Source of the DNA: Paenibacillus lupini
Lineage (GTDB): Bacteria > Bacillota > Bacilli > Paenibacillales > Paenibacillaceae
Assembly (NCBI RefSeq): GCF_011761355.1
Contig: NZ_JAASRW010000001.1
Location: forward strand, 868,001 to 932,000
Length of the DNA: 64,000 bases
Reading direction: 5' to 3'
Of this stretch, positions 25,508 to 34,263 are shown one piece after another. The notes beneath the pieces are model-generated. The model did no database searches, had not been told where the DNA came from, and saw only the letters and a program-made list of their open reading frames with translations. Positions within the stretch are counted from its first letter, which is position 1, and every line of letters begins with the position of its first letter. A program made the translations under genes and the position numbers.

Positions 25508-26395
25508 ATGAATACGGATGGTTTTGAAGCGGGAAGTGCATTTCTTAGTGAGATGTTGACAAAATGTCAATCGAGTAATCTATCGTTTCGGATCTATTAT
25601 TGGGGCTGGAGAGATCCTCATTACAATAACAATGTTCATAAGCACTCCTTTTACGAGGTTTGTTACGTCGTATCGGGAGAAGGCGAGTACCAGGATGAGG
25701 ATACCGTATATCAGCTGCGTTCAGGTTCGTTGTTTGTGTCTAGACCTGGCGTTTGGCATCAGATTCGAAGCACGACGGGCCTTGGGCTGCTCTATGTGGC
25801 GTACGAATTGGAGAAAGAGCAGTGCAGGGGAGAAGACTTCGCTTTGTACAGTGCTAATTTGGATACAGGACCAGTCTGCATGGAAGTGGATAACAGCGTA
25901 ATTCATTATTGGTTAGGCCTTTATAAACATGCTGATTCTCGGCCTTATGGAGAACTCCAAGAATTGCATACGGTAGCTGGTATTCTGCTGGCGGGTCTAC
26001 TACGGCCGTTTGTCAAAGATGATAGTAATAGAAGTCAAAACGTTGCGAAGCCAAGTAGCGAGACCCGTTCCGCAATTTTACGTCTGTCCAAACAATATAT
26101 TAGAGACAACCTGTCGAGTCCTCTGAAAATTGAAGAAGTTGCTGAATATATGAACCTTTCCACGCGTCAGCTGTCCAGGCTCTTTCAACTCGATGGTAGA
26201 GACACATTTCTCACTTATTTGCGCAATGAGAGGCTGAAGCATGCGGAGATGATGCTGAAGACATCCATATTCTCGTTGAAAGAAATCGCAGCTTATTCGG
26301 GGTTTCAATCTGTCCATTATTTTACGAATGTGTTCACCGAGCAGAAGGGCTTGCCCCCAGGGGAGTACAGGAAGCAGTTCTTGGATGTGAAGTAA
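25508..26395 (+). CDS. AraC-family regulator with cupin sensor
   Basis: 295 aa. The N-terminal AraC ligand-binding cupin (VHKHSFYEVCYVVSGEGEYQ) is followed by two helix-turn-helix units (KIEEVAEYMNLSTRQLSRLFQ and LKEIAAYSGFQSVHYFTNVF). It faces the PhyH gene and lies 109 bases upstream of the GH43 gene, so it may control both. Typical of sugar-responsive regulators in Paenibacillus; inducer unknown. Confidence 0.9.
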   Translation: MNTDGFEAGSAFLSEMLTKCQSSNLSFRIYYWGWRDPHYNNNVHKHSFYEVCYVVSGEGEYQDEDTVYQLRSGSLFVSRPGVWHQIRSTTGLGLLYVAYELEKEQCRGEDFALYSANLDTGPVCMEVDNSVIHYWLGLYKHADSRPYGELQELHTVAGILLAGLLRPFVKDDSNRSQNVAKPSSETRSAILRLSKQYIRDNLSSPLKIEEVAEYMNLSTRQLSRLFQLDGRDTFLTYLRNERLKHAEMMLKTSIFSLKEIAAYSGFQSVHYFTNVFTEQKGLPPGEYRKQFLDVK

Positions 26396-26504
26396 GACTG
26401 GGAGAACAAGCCTATTATTTAGTTTCATGAAAGAGGATTAAGGGCAGAGACAAAGAAATCTACTGAAGGTTAAGCATAAAATACGATGAGAAGGGATTGT
26501 TCTA

Positions 26505-27482
26505 ATGAACGTGTATAATTCCGCTTCTAATGTTGCCAATCCGCAAGTAGGTCATCTTCTAACTGATATTCCAGCTCATGATCCGTTTATTGTAGCGGAC
26601 CAAGCAACACAAACCTATTATTTGTATACGGGCGGTGGCCCAAGAATACATGGCATGGACCGATATGGTGTTTTAACTTATAAGAGCAAAGACTTGGTTA
26701 ATTGGGAAGGACCTTATGTTGTCTTTACTATCCCTGACGGCATTTGGGCTAATCCGCAGCATGGCGCTTGGGCACCTGAAGTTCACTCTTATAATGGACG
26801 ATATTATATGTTTGTTACGCTTCATAATAACGATAGAGCGCTTGAAGGTGAAGGACATGGCGGTTATCGCCTCCAGTGGCGAGGCTCCGTCATTGCCGTA
26901 TCCGACTTCTTAGAAGGACCATTCGAGATTATAAAGCAAGAAGCGCCAGTACCTCCGGAACATCATATGACGTTGGACGGCTCTTTGTATGTAGATGAAG
27001 AAGGCGTGCCTTGGATGGTCTATTGCCATGAATGGGTACAGACAGCAGATGGGACGATCGAAGCTGTAAAATTAACGAATGATTTAACCGATCGGGCTTC
27101 TGATCCAATTCATCTCTTTGATGGTTCTGCGGCGCCATGGGATAACGGAGATCATCCGGCTGACGGCTCTAAATCCATCTATGTCACGGATGGCTGTCAG
27201 TTATATCGAACCAAGAATAATCGATTAGTCATGTTATGGTCTACATACGACAAAGGGAGCTACGTCCAGACAATCGCACGTTCTACGAGTGGTAAGCTGG
27301 AAGGACCATGGGAGCAGCTTGAACCTCTTGTTTTTGACGATAGTGGGCATGGCATGTTGTTCCAAACCTTCGAAGGCGAGTGGAAGCTAATCTTGCATTC
27401 TCCGTTCCGGATGCCAGCATCACGCTGCAAAATATACGATATCGTCGATGACGGGGATTCGTTCAGCATTAAGCAGGACTAA
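26505..27482 (+). CDS. Glycoside hydrolase family 43-like protein
   Basis: 325 aa, no signal peptide, so cytoplasmic. The five-bladed propeller motifs are seen: HDPFIVAD (general base D26), WAPEVHSYNGRYYMFVT, MTLDGSLYVDEEG (pKa-modulating D158) and YVTDGCQLYRTKNNRLVMLW. The last motif sits where GH43 enzymes usually have the Glu acid; here it is D229. Likely acts on arabinose- or xylose-containing oligosaccharides. It follows the AraC gene and belongs to the same catabolic island as the GH78 gene. Confidence 0.8.
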   Translation: MNVYNSASNVANPQVGHLLTDIPAHDPFIVADQATQTYYLYTGGGPRIHGMDRYGVLTYKSKDLVNWEGPYVVFTIPDGIWANPQHGAWAPEVHSYNGRYYMFVTLHNNDRALEGEGHGGYRLQWRGSVIAVSDFLEGPFEIIKQEAPVPPEHHMTLDGSLYVDEEGVPWMVYCHEWVQTADGTIEAVKLTNDLTDRASDPIHLFDGSAAPWDNGDHPADGSKSIYVTDGCQLYRTKNNRLVMLWSTYDKGSYVQTIARSTSGKLEGPWEQLEPLVFDDSGHGMLFQTFEGEWKLILHSPFRMPASRCKIYDIVDDGDSFSIKQD

Positions 27483-27518
27483 GTATATTTGTGATAACGC
27501 TGTCATGAAATGAGCTAG

Positions 27519-27547
27519 CCCTGAGATGATTAGATCTCAGGGTTTTT
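27519..27547 (+). terminator. Intrinsic terminator of the GH43 gene
   Basis: Stem CCCTGAGA/TCTCAGGG (27519-27526 with 27535-27542) followed by five T. Confidence 0.75.
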
Positions 27548-27634
27548 ACTTTAACAATGAGAATTAAGTTGGAGGTATAATTATTTTAAAATGTTAAAAT
27601 TAGTGTAGATTGATGAAAGTTACAGGAGGGTAAT

Positions 27635-27760
27635 ATGGAAATTCTAGTTATATTTATATTAATTTTTGGATTAGCAGGTGTGATAGGAAATCAATATTCG
27701 ATGATAAGCAGAATGAGACGGATTGAAGAAGTCCTAGTTGAAATTAGGGACAAACAATAA
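27635..27760 (+). CDS. 41-aa single-span membrane peptide
   Basis: A perfect AGGAGGG lies 5 bases before the ATG at 27635. The product has one hydrophobic helix (MEILVIFILIFGLAGVIG) and a charged tail containing MRRIEEVLVEIRDKQ that could form a short coiled coil. Followed 24 bases later by another small membrane protein gene, suggesting a two-gene unit. No known family. Confidence 0.65.
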   Translation: MEILVIFILIFGLAGVIGNQYSMISRMRRIEEVLVEIRDKQ

Positions 27761-27784
27761 GGGTAAGGAGGTTCATTACAAAAC

Positions 27785-27988
27785 ATGATGTGGTTCATTT
27801 ACATAGGTTGTGCTTTTATTTTTATTAGTGGATTAATGGTTGGAGCATGGACAACGGCTGATCAGCAAAGGGCGAATTTCAATACAGAGGTGCCGTCTGA
27901 GAGAAAAATAAAGAGAAAGATTGCAACTATTTCAGCTGGTTTAGGAGTAATCTGTTTTGCAATAGCAGCAGCTATATATTTATTATAA
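27785..27988 (+). CDS. Small two-helix membrane protein (67 aa)
   Basis: AAGGAGG precedes the tandem ATGs at 27785/27788. Two transmembrane helices are separated by a charged loop (PSERKIKRKIATISAG). Paired with the 41-aa peptide gene upstream. Not recognised. A short hairpin terminator follows. Confidence 0.65.
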   Translation: MMWFIYIGCAFIFISGLMVGAWTTADQQRANFNTEVPSERKIKRKIATISAGLGVICFAIAAAIYLL

Positions 27989-28012
27989 GTCGCGTAAACC
28001 GCGGCTTTTTTA
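27988..28012 (+). terminator. Intrinsic terminator
   Basis: AGTCGCG/CGCGGCT stem (one G-T pair) and a T-run directly after the 67-aa gene. Confidence 0.65.
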
Positions 28013-28101
28013 TTTTTATATTGATAAAAAGATACTCGTCCGATATAATTCACAAAATACCCAATTGTGGTAGAAATATCAAAAGAAGGAGTGGTCGCTA
28101 G

Positions 28102-28893
28102 ATGAACAACGTATCTGATTATTACGAGTTGATCGACGAGGATGCTAGATTCTCCAGAAACTCAAGAAAGATTGAATTTTACACAACCAATCTTGTCATG
28201 GAGAGTATGCTGCCGGGACGTTCAACGATATTAGATGTTGGTGCAGGCACTGGGGTCTACTCGTTCCATTATGCAGAGCGTGGTCATGAGGTCATCGCTG
28301 TGGATCTTACTCCGAAGCATATCCAATATATGACGCAAAAGAGTCAGGACACAGGTGTTCCTATACAAGCACATCTAGCTAATGCTACGGATTTAAGTAG
28401 GTTTGATAACTCCCTATTTGATGTTGTATTCTGCTTTGGACCGATGTACCATCTGACGAGTGAAAATGACCGCAATAGCTGCATTAGCGAATGTCTCAGG
28501 GTTCTAAAGCCAGGTGGGATTCTTGCTATCGCTTATATTAACAAGTTTCCTGTCCTGCCAATGCTGGCTACAAGAGATAAGAAATTTATTAGAGACAGCG
28601 TTATTCATAAGGTTATAAATGAAGGAGTCATTCAAGTTGGGGACGAGGATTGTTTTTGGACAGATGCTTATTTCACCTCGCCACCAGAGATTGAAGCGTT
28701 CATGCAAGATTACGATGTTTCACTCGTTGATCATGTAGGTACTGATGGAGTCAGTCATACGATACAAGAATACGTAGATGGATTGAGTGATGAAGAGTTT
28801 CATTCCTGGATGAATTATCATTATCAGACATGCAGAGAGAGCAGTATTCTTGGCATGAGTACTCATGGTCTAATCATCTGTAGAAAAAACTAA
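28102..28893 (+). CDS. Class I SAM-dependent methyltransferase
   Basis: 263 aa with GAAGGAG upstream. Motif I is ILDVGAGTGVYSFHYAERGH (SAM binding), motif II EVIAVDLTPKH, then LANATDLSRF and FDVVFCFGPMYHLTS. A small-molecule or unknown substrate methyltransferase of the Methyltransf_11/25 type. Convergent with, and overlapping by 4 bases, the next AraC gene. Confidence 0.85.
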   Translation: MNNVSDYYELIDEDARFSRNSRKIEFYTTNLVMESMLPGRSTILDVGAGTGVYSFHYAERGHEVIAVDLTPKHIQYMTQKSQDTGVPIQAHLANATDLSRFDNSLFDVVFCFGPMYHLTSENDRNSCISECLRVLKPGGILAIAYINKFPVLPMLATRDKKFIRDSVIHKVINEGVIQVGDEDCFWTDAYFTSPPEIEAFMQDYDVSLVDHVGTDGVSHTIQEYVDGLSDEEFHSWMNYHYQTCRESSILGMSTHGLIICRKN

Positions 28894-29765
28894 TCCCCAC
28901 GTATAGCTTCACGATATTGCCGGGGGGTAACCCCGGTTTTTTTCTTGAACAGCCGGTAGAAAAACTTCCTGTCAGCATATCCGACGGCGGAAGAAATCTC
29001 GTCCACCTGACTTTGACTCCCTGCAAGCAATCGGCATGCAGCATCCATTCGGATCCCCTGAACATATTCGATAAAGCTCATACCTGTCTGATGACGAAAT
29101 AGGCGGCTGAATTGCCGTTCACTAAGCCTCGCTTGGGCAGCGAGTTCGGTAAGTCTAAGCTCAGAGGCATAATTACGGTCAATATAAGTAATCGCTTCAT
29201 CAACGCTTATCCACTGCGGCCGTTCGCTTATCGGCGATTCGATCTGCAGCTTGTGCCTATACAAGCCAGTTAATATACGCATGACGATAGTGGTGAGAAC
29301 AACTAAGTAACCTGGAGGTCTGGCCGCGAATTCTTGGTAGAGCTCACGAAACATCGCATGATATTCGCCTGTAGGATCTTTTATGGAAAACCAGGTTAGC
29401 TTCTCATCCGCAAAACAATTAAAAATCTCTGCAGCATAGGGGAACCCGTTGTGCAGCTCGGTCAAATACGCAGCTGGAAGTAAGCAGTTATAGACGATAA
29501 GAGGCCGGTCCTTTTTTGGCGTCTTGGGCCGAAACACATGACTTTGCCCTACGGGGATAAAAAACAAAGTGCCATGCTCGACGGGGACGGTTTCACCGGC
29601 AATATAGTGAACGCCAGCTCCTTCGCTGACATACGTTATCTCAACAAATTCATGTGAATGCTCATCCATATCGAAGCTTTCATAAGCGCGGTTTACATAG
29701 AGTGGTACACCGGGTTCGAAAAAGGAATCCGCAGACATGACATAAGTGCTTCGTTTGATACTCAT
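28890..29765 (-). CDS. AraC-family regulator with cupin sensor
   Basis: 291 aa with GAAGGAGG upstream of the ATG at 29765. N-terminal cupin (DEHSHEFVEITYVSEGAGVHYI) and C-terminal helix-turn-helix pair (LTELAAQARLSERQFSRLFR and DEISSAVGYADRKFFYRLFK, ending TGVTPRQYRE). It is divergent from the GH78 gene and almost certainly its regulator, probably responding to rhamnose or a rhamnoside. Confidence 0.9.
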   Translation of the reverse strand: MSIKRSTYVMSADSFFEPGVPLYVNRAYESFDMDEHSHEFVEITYVSEGAGVHYIAGETVPVEHGTLFFIPVGQSHVFRPKTPKKDRPLIVYNCLLPAAYLTELHNGFPYAAEIFNCFADEKLTWFSIKDPTGEYHAMFRELYQEFAARPPGYLVVLTTIVMRILTGLYRHKLQIESPISERPQWISVDEAITYIDRNYASELRLTELAAQARLSERQFSRLFRHQTGMSFIEYVQGIRMDAACRLLAGSQSQVDEISSAVGYADRKFFYRLFKKKTGVTPRQYREAIRGD

Positions 29766-29904
29766 CGGTATACCTCCTTCTATAACCTCACAAAATATCT
29801 GTATCTATCGTACGAAACCGTTTGCAATATGTCTAGATCAACCTATAAAAATGTCCGGATCGTCCCCTGAATGTCATTCTCATTTGCCATACAATCTAGG
29901 TAAG

Positions 29905-29925
29905 ATGCCGACGATCGTTCGGCAT
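29905..29925. promoter_or_regulatory. Inverted repeat upstream of the rhamnosidase gene
   Basis: ATGCCG at 29905-29910 and CGGCAT at 29920-29925 are separated by 9 bases (ACGATCGTT, itself nearly palindromic). It lies 30 bases before the GH78 start, in the AraC/GH78 divergent region. A candidate regulator site; unproven. Confidence 0.35.
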
Positions 29926-29954
29926 ATATGAGAAGCTGGAAGGGGCATTCAAAA

Positions 29955-32645
29955 ATGACATTATTACAAGCGACGCACCTGCGGTGCGAGTACCAACACA
30001 ATCCAATTGGTCTAGGAGTCACTACACCAAGACTCAGTTGGCAGCTTCACTCGGATGATGTTCATGTGATTCAGCTTGCTTATCAAATTCAAGTGTCATG
30101 CAGTCTTGAAGGATTTGATGAAACAAAGCTTGTATGGGATACCGGTCGGATCGAATCAGATCAATCTGTACTCATGGAGTATGGCGGTCAGCCGCTTCAG
30201 CCAAGAGGTCGTTATTACTATCAGATTAAAGTGTGGGACAATAAAGGCCGCGAATCAGACTGGAGCGAAGCAGCGTACTGGGAGATGGGATTGTTAAGTC
30301 CTGCGGATTGGACTGCAGCATGGATTACACCGGATAGCAATGCCATCGATGCGCAAGCTGAGCCAATTTTCCTCCTAAGAACAACGTTCAATACTAGCGA
30401 AAGCATTAGCCGGGCGACCATCTATGCGACATCGCTTGGATTATATGAATTGGAATTAAACGGACAGCGAGTGGGCAATTGGCAGTTCACACCGGGCTGG
30501 ACGAGCTACAAAAACAGACTGCAAGTACAGGCTTACGATGTGACAAAGCAGCTCCTTGCCGGTGAGAACAACGCAATAGGAGCAGCACTTGCAAACGGAT
30601 GGTACAAGGGCGATTTGGCCTGGAATAATCAAAAGAGTATTTATGGCGATACACGCGCCTTGCTCCTTCAGCTTCATATTGATTATGCAGATGGGACTAC
30701 AGAAGTTGTCAGAAGTGACAGCTCATGGCGTGCTTCGACGGGGCCAATCTTAATGTCCGAGTTGTATCATGGCGAGACGTATGATGCCCGTTTGGAAAAA
30801 ACAGATTGGGCAACTGCCGCATTCAATGATCAGGACTGGAGCAGTGTAAACGAATTGCCTCATTCGAAGGACATTCTTATTATGCAGGAGAATGAACCGG
30901 TTCGTATAACGGAGAAGTTGAAGCCAATTGAGCTGATCAAGACACCTTCAGGCGAAACCGTTATAGATATGGGTCAAAATATGGTTGGACGCCTGCATTT
31001 ACAAGTGGATCTTCCAGCTGGTACAACCCTCACGCTCCAACATGCAGAAGTACTGGACCGTGAAGGCAACTTCTACATCGGAAACTTGCGCAAAGCAAAG
31101 CAGACCGTCCACTATGTATGCAAGGGTGGTGGAGAAGCATACGAGCCACACTTTTCCTTCCAAGGCTTCCGCTACGTGAAGCTCGAAGGCTGGCCTGAAG
31201 ATGTTACACTGGACCTCAATTTGTTCACTGGCCACGTGATTCATTCCGATATGGAACCATCAGGTACCTTTGAATGCTCGAATCCTCTGCTGAACAAGCT
31301 GCAGCAAAATATTACTTGGGGTCAAAGAGGCAACTTTCTTGATGTGCCAACGGATTGTCCACAGCGGGACGAACGGCTTGGATGGACCGGCGATGCTCAA
31401 GTGTTTATTCGAACAGCTGCGTTTAACTACGATGTTGCACCATTTTTCACCAAATGGCTTCGAGATCTGAAAGCTGATCAACGCAGTGACGGAGGAGTGC
31501 CATTCGTTATTCCACATGTACTGGATGAGGGTTCCTATTCCTCTGCAGCATGGGGTGATGCAGCCGTTATCTGTCCTTGGGTCGTGTACTTGAGTTACGG
31601 GGATAAACGGGTGCTAGAGGAGCAGTATGACAGCATGAAAGCATGGGTCGAGTACATGCGCCAGCAAGGGGAAAATGAGCATTTGTGGAATACGGGCTTC
31701 CACTTTGGTGATTGGCTTGGCCTTGATGCCAAGGAAGGTGATTATGTAGGCGCTACTCCTCGTGATTTGATCGCAACGTGCTTCTATGCTTACTCTACCA
31801 AGCTATTTGTAAGGACAGCAGAGGTACTTGGCCGCACAGAAGACGCGATGTCGTATCGCGAGTTGTATGAACAAATCATCACGGCATTCGAGCAGGAGTT
31901 TGTAACCGCAAATGGACGGCTTGCGGCTCACACCCAAACCGCACATGTGCTGCCGCTGATGTTTGATCTTGTGGAAGGACCAGTACGTGAACGGATGGCA
32001 AAAACGCTCGCCGAGTATGTGACGGAGCAGAAGTTCCACTTGACCACTGGCTTTGTAGGTACTCCGTATTTGTGTCATGTGCTGTCGGAGAACGGTTATC
32101 ATGACGTTGCTGTTAAGCTCGTACAGCAAGAGGATTATCCATCTTGGCTGTATTCGATTCATCAAGGAGCAACAACCATTTGGGAGCATTGGGATGGAAT
32201 CAAAGCTGATGGCACTTTCTGGAGCGACGACATGAACTCGTACAATCATTATGCTTATGGCTCCATAGGGGAGTGGCTGTATAGAGTTGTTGCTGGACTT
32301 GATCTGGATGAAGCTCAGCCAGGTTACAAACATATTGTTTTCCGTCCACGTACGGATTCGGGACTTTCCTATGCCAAAGCATCGTATAAGTCAGCGTACG
32401 GCTTGATCCGCAGTGAATGGAGCACCGGTGAAGAGGGAGCGGCGACATATGAATTCGAGGTTCCAGCAAATACAACAGCAGAAGTAAATTTGCCTGGAGT
32501 ATCTCTTGCAGTGATTTCAATTAATGGCTCCACCATCGGTCAAACGCCAGGTGTGCTTGCTTCACAAGAACAGGATGGGAAGCTTGTGCTTACGCTTGGG
32601 TCCGGGATTTATTACGTTCATGCTGCGGCAAAAGTTACCGTTTAA
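29955..32645 (+). CDS. Alpha-L-rhamnosidase, glycoside hydrolase family 78
   Basis: 896 aa from the ATG at 29955 (GGAAGGGG upstream), no signal peptide. Full GH78 layout: N-terminal fibronectin-like domain, two beta-sandwich modules (YELELNGQRVGNWQFTPGWT), an (alpha/alpha)6 catalytic barrel with DCPQRDERLGWTGDAQVF (general acid E473) and GATTIWEHWDG (base E744), and a C-terminal beta domain. It cleaves terminal alpha-L-rhamnose from glycosides or pectin-derived oligomers in the cytoplasm. Under control of the divergent AraC gene. Confidence 0.95.
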   Translation: MTLLQATHLRCEYQHNPIGLGVTTPRLSWQLHSDDVHVIQLAYQIQVSCSLEGFDETKLVWDTGRIESDQSVLMEYGGQPLQPRGRYYYQIKVWDNKGRESDWSEAAYWEMGLLSPADWTAAWITPDSNAIDAQAEPIFLLRTTFNTSESISRATIYATSLGLYELELNGQRVGNWQFTPGWTSYKNRLQVQAYDVTKQLLAGENNAIGAALANGWYKGDLAWNNQKSIYGDTRALLLQLHIDYADGTTEVVRSDSSWRASTGPILMSELYHGETYDARLEKTDWATAAFNDQDWSSVNELPHSKDILIMQENEPVRITEKLKPIELIKTPSGETVIDMGQNMVGRLHLQVDLPAGTTLTLQHAEVLDREGNFYIGNLRKAKQTVHYVCKGGGEAYEPHFSFQGFRYVKLEGWPEDVTLDLNLFTGHVIHSDMEPSGTFECSNPLLNKLQQNITWGQRGNFLDVPTDCPQRDERLGWTGDAQVFIRTAAFNYDVAPFFTKWLRDLKADQRSDGGVPFVIPHVLDEGSYSSAAWGDAAVICPWVVYLSYGDKRVLEEQYDSMKAWVEYMRQQGENEHLWNTGFHFGDWLGLDAKEGDYVGATPRDLIATCFYAYSTKLFVRTAEVLGRTEDAMSYRELYEQIITAFEQEFVTANGRLAAHTQTAHVLPLMFDLVEGPVRERMAKTLAEYVTEQKFHLTTGFVGTPYLCHVLSENGYHDVAVKLVQQEDYPSWLYSIHQGATTIWEHWDGIKADGTFWSDDMNSYNHYAYGSIGEWLYRVVAGLDLDEAQPGYKHIVFRPRTDSGLSYAKASYKSAYGLIRSEWSTGEEGAATYEFEVPANTTAEVNLPGVSLAVISINGSTIGQTPGVLASQEQDGKLVLTLGSGIYYVHAAAKVTV

Positions 32646-32650
32646 AACAA

Positions 32651-32684
32651 AAAATCCGTTCCCTCATCGGGAACGGATTTTTTT
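32651..32684. terminator. Intrinsic terminator
   Basis: Perfect 13-bp stem AAAATCCGTTCCC with its complement, followed by T-rich sequence, between the convergent GH78 and catalase genes. Confidence 0.85.
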
Positions 32685-32693
32685 ATAGTAGGC

Positions 32694-34118
32694 CTATGCT
32701 TTCTTAGATTGAATGTGCTTGGCGACTCGTGCTGCCAATTCAGTAGACGCATTGTTTAGATAAGTAAGCACAATGTTTTGTGTTTCCTGAGACACTGCTG
32801 CAAGATCAATAGCAAGATTTTCGACCAAATGATCTTTCTGCACAGGCTGCAGTCTATCATAGAACTCACCGGCTTGCGAGAAGTTATCAGGCTTCGGAAT
32901 TTCGGACCGCACAAGATGGCCTTCTACATATCTGCCATTACCACTAGTCTGCATGGAGCCGGGAGTCCAATTCGCCTGATGGTTGATTGGCACTTTGCGG
33001 AAGTCTGAACCAATCCGATGACGCTGAGAATCCGTATAAATATTGGCACGTCCTTGAAGCATTTTATCATCGGATAACTCTGCTCCCTCCAGCAAGTTCG
33101 AAGGGGAGAACGCGAGCTTCTCAACCTGTTCCATATAATTGTCCGGATTTTTGTTTAAGACCATACGCCCAACCGGCAATAGCGGGTATTGGTCTTCATC
33201 CCAAATCTTCGTGTCATCAAGCGGGTCATAAGAAAGACTTGCCTCGTCAGCAGGGTCCATAAGCTGGACATAAAGTCCATACTCTACAGTTTTTCCACAT
33301 GCGAGAGTATCGTATAGATCTTGACCGGCATAATCCGGGTTCTGGCAACTCAGCTCATTCGACTCATGGCGATCAATGTACTGGACGCCTGCATAAGGAA
33401 TCCAGTGGTATTTGACATACGTACGAACCCCTTGTTCATTTCTCCAAACATACGTATTAACGCTATGCCCAGGGATGTGGCGGAGACTCTTAACGGTTCC
33501 AGCATCGGAATACAGCCAAAGTACAAAATTTGTTGATTCAGGCGCTCGTGCGATAAAGCTCCAGAACCGTTCGGGATCAATCAAATTGTTGATTGGAGAA
33601 GGCTCGAATGCCCTAATCGACTCTGGAAAGCGCATAGGATCTCTGACCAAGAACACCGGGATGTGATTGAATACCATATCAAATACGCCTTCATCCGTAT
33701 AAAACTTGGTGGCGAATCCGCGCACATTGCGGGACGTATCTGGAGTGCCTCTATTGCTTACCGCAAGTGAGAATCTTACCGTTACAGGAACCTGACACCC
33801 GGGCTGTTGTAAAAAACAGAGCTTCGTATGAGCAGCCATCGAATGCACCGTTTCGAAATAACCAAATGCCCCGTAGCCTTTGACATGCACAGGTCTTTCC
33901 AAAATTTTAGTATGTATAAAGGTTTCCATGGTCTCATGCAAAACACTATCCTGTTCGAGAATCGGGCCGCGAGCGCCTACGGTTTGTGAATGAAGAGTGG
34001 CCGGTTGGTCAATTGCTTCCCATTGCGATGGTGACAGTCCATGAGAAGGCTCCTGTTTACTTGGCTTCTTGTCAGGCATAGGGGCATTATTTTCAGAAAA
34101 ACCTTGATTATTGTCCAT
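32694..34118 (-). CDS. Monofunctional heme catalase
   Basis: 474 aa. Catalase landmarks in order: RPVHVKGYGAFGYFETVHSM (distal His in V-H), VTVRFSLAVSNRGTPDTSRN with RGFATKFYTDEG, the active-site Asn in DMVFNHIPVFLVRD, PLDDTKIWDEDQYPLLPVG with GRMVLNKNPDNY, and the proximal Tyr region NIYTDSQRHRIG. The His loop is unusual (GYGAFG instead of GAGAHG). It degrades hydrogen peroxide; a role in stationary-phase or spore protection is possible but not shown. Confidence 0.9.
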   Translation of the reverse strand: MDNNQGFSENNAPMPDKKPSKQEPSHGLSPSQWEAIDQPATLHSQTVGARGPILEQDSVLHETMETFIHTKILERPVHVKGYGAFGYFETVHSMAAHTKLCFLQQPGCQVPVTVRFSLAVSNRGTPDTSRNVRGFATKFYTDEGVFDMVFNHIPVFLVRDPMRFPESIRAFEPSPINNLIDPERFWSFIARAPESTNFVLWLYSDAGTVKSLRHIPGHSVNTYVWRNEQGVRTYVKYHWIPYAGVQYIDRHESNELSCQNPDYAGQDLYDTLACGKTVEYGLYVQLMDPADEASLSYDPLDDTKIWDEDQYPLLPVGRMVLNKNPDNYMEQVEKLAFSPSNLLEGAELSDDKMLQGRANIYTDSQRHRIGSDFRKVPINHQANWTPGSMQTSGNGRYVEGHLVRSEIPKPDNFSQAGEFYDRLQPVQKDHLVENLAIDLAAVSQETQNIVLTYLNNASTELAARVAKHIQSKKA

Positions 34119-34263
34119 CGAATAACCTCCGAATCAGAATTTATCCACCTTTATGTTTATTCTGTCAGCTGGAGTAAAATGCTTGAGAGGGACTTGCATT
34201 CAATGGGTATATCCAAATATTAAGGAACATACGATCTAATTGAATGTAATGGGGGGATTTTTT

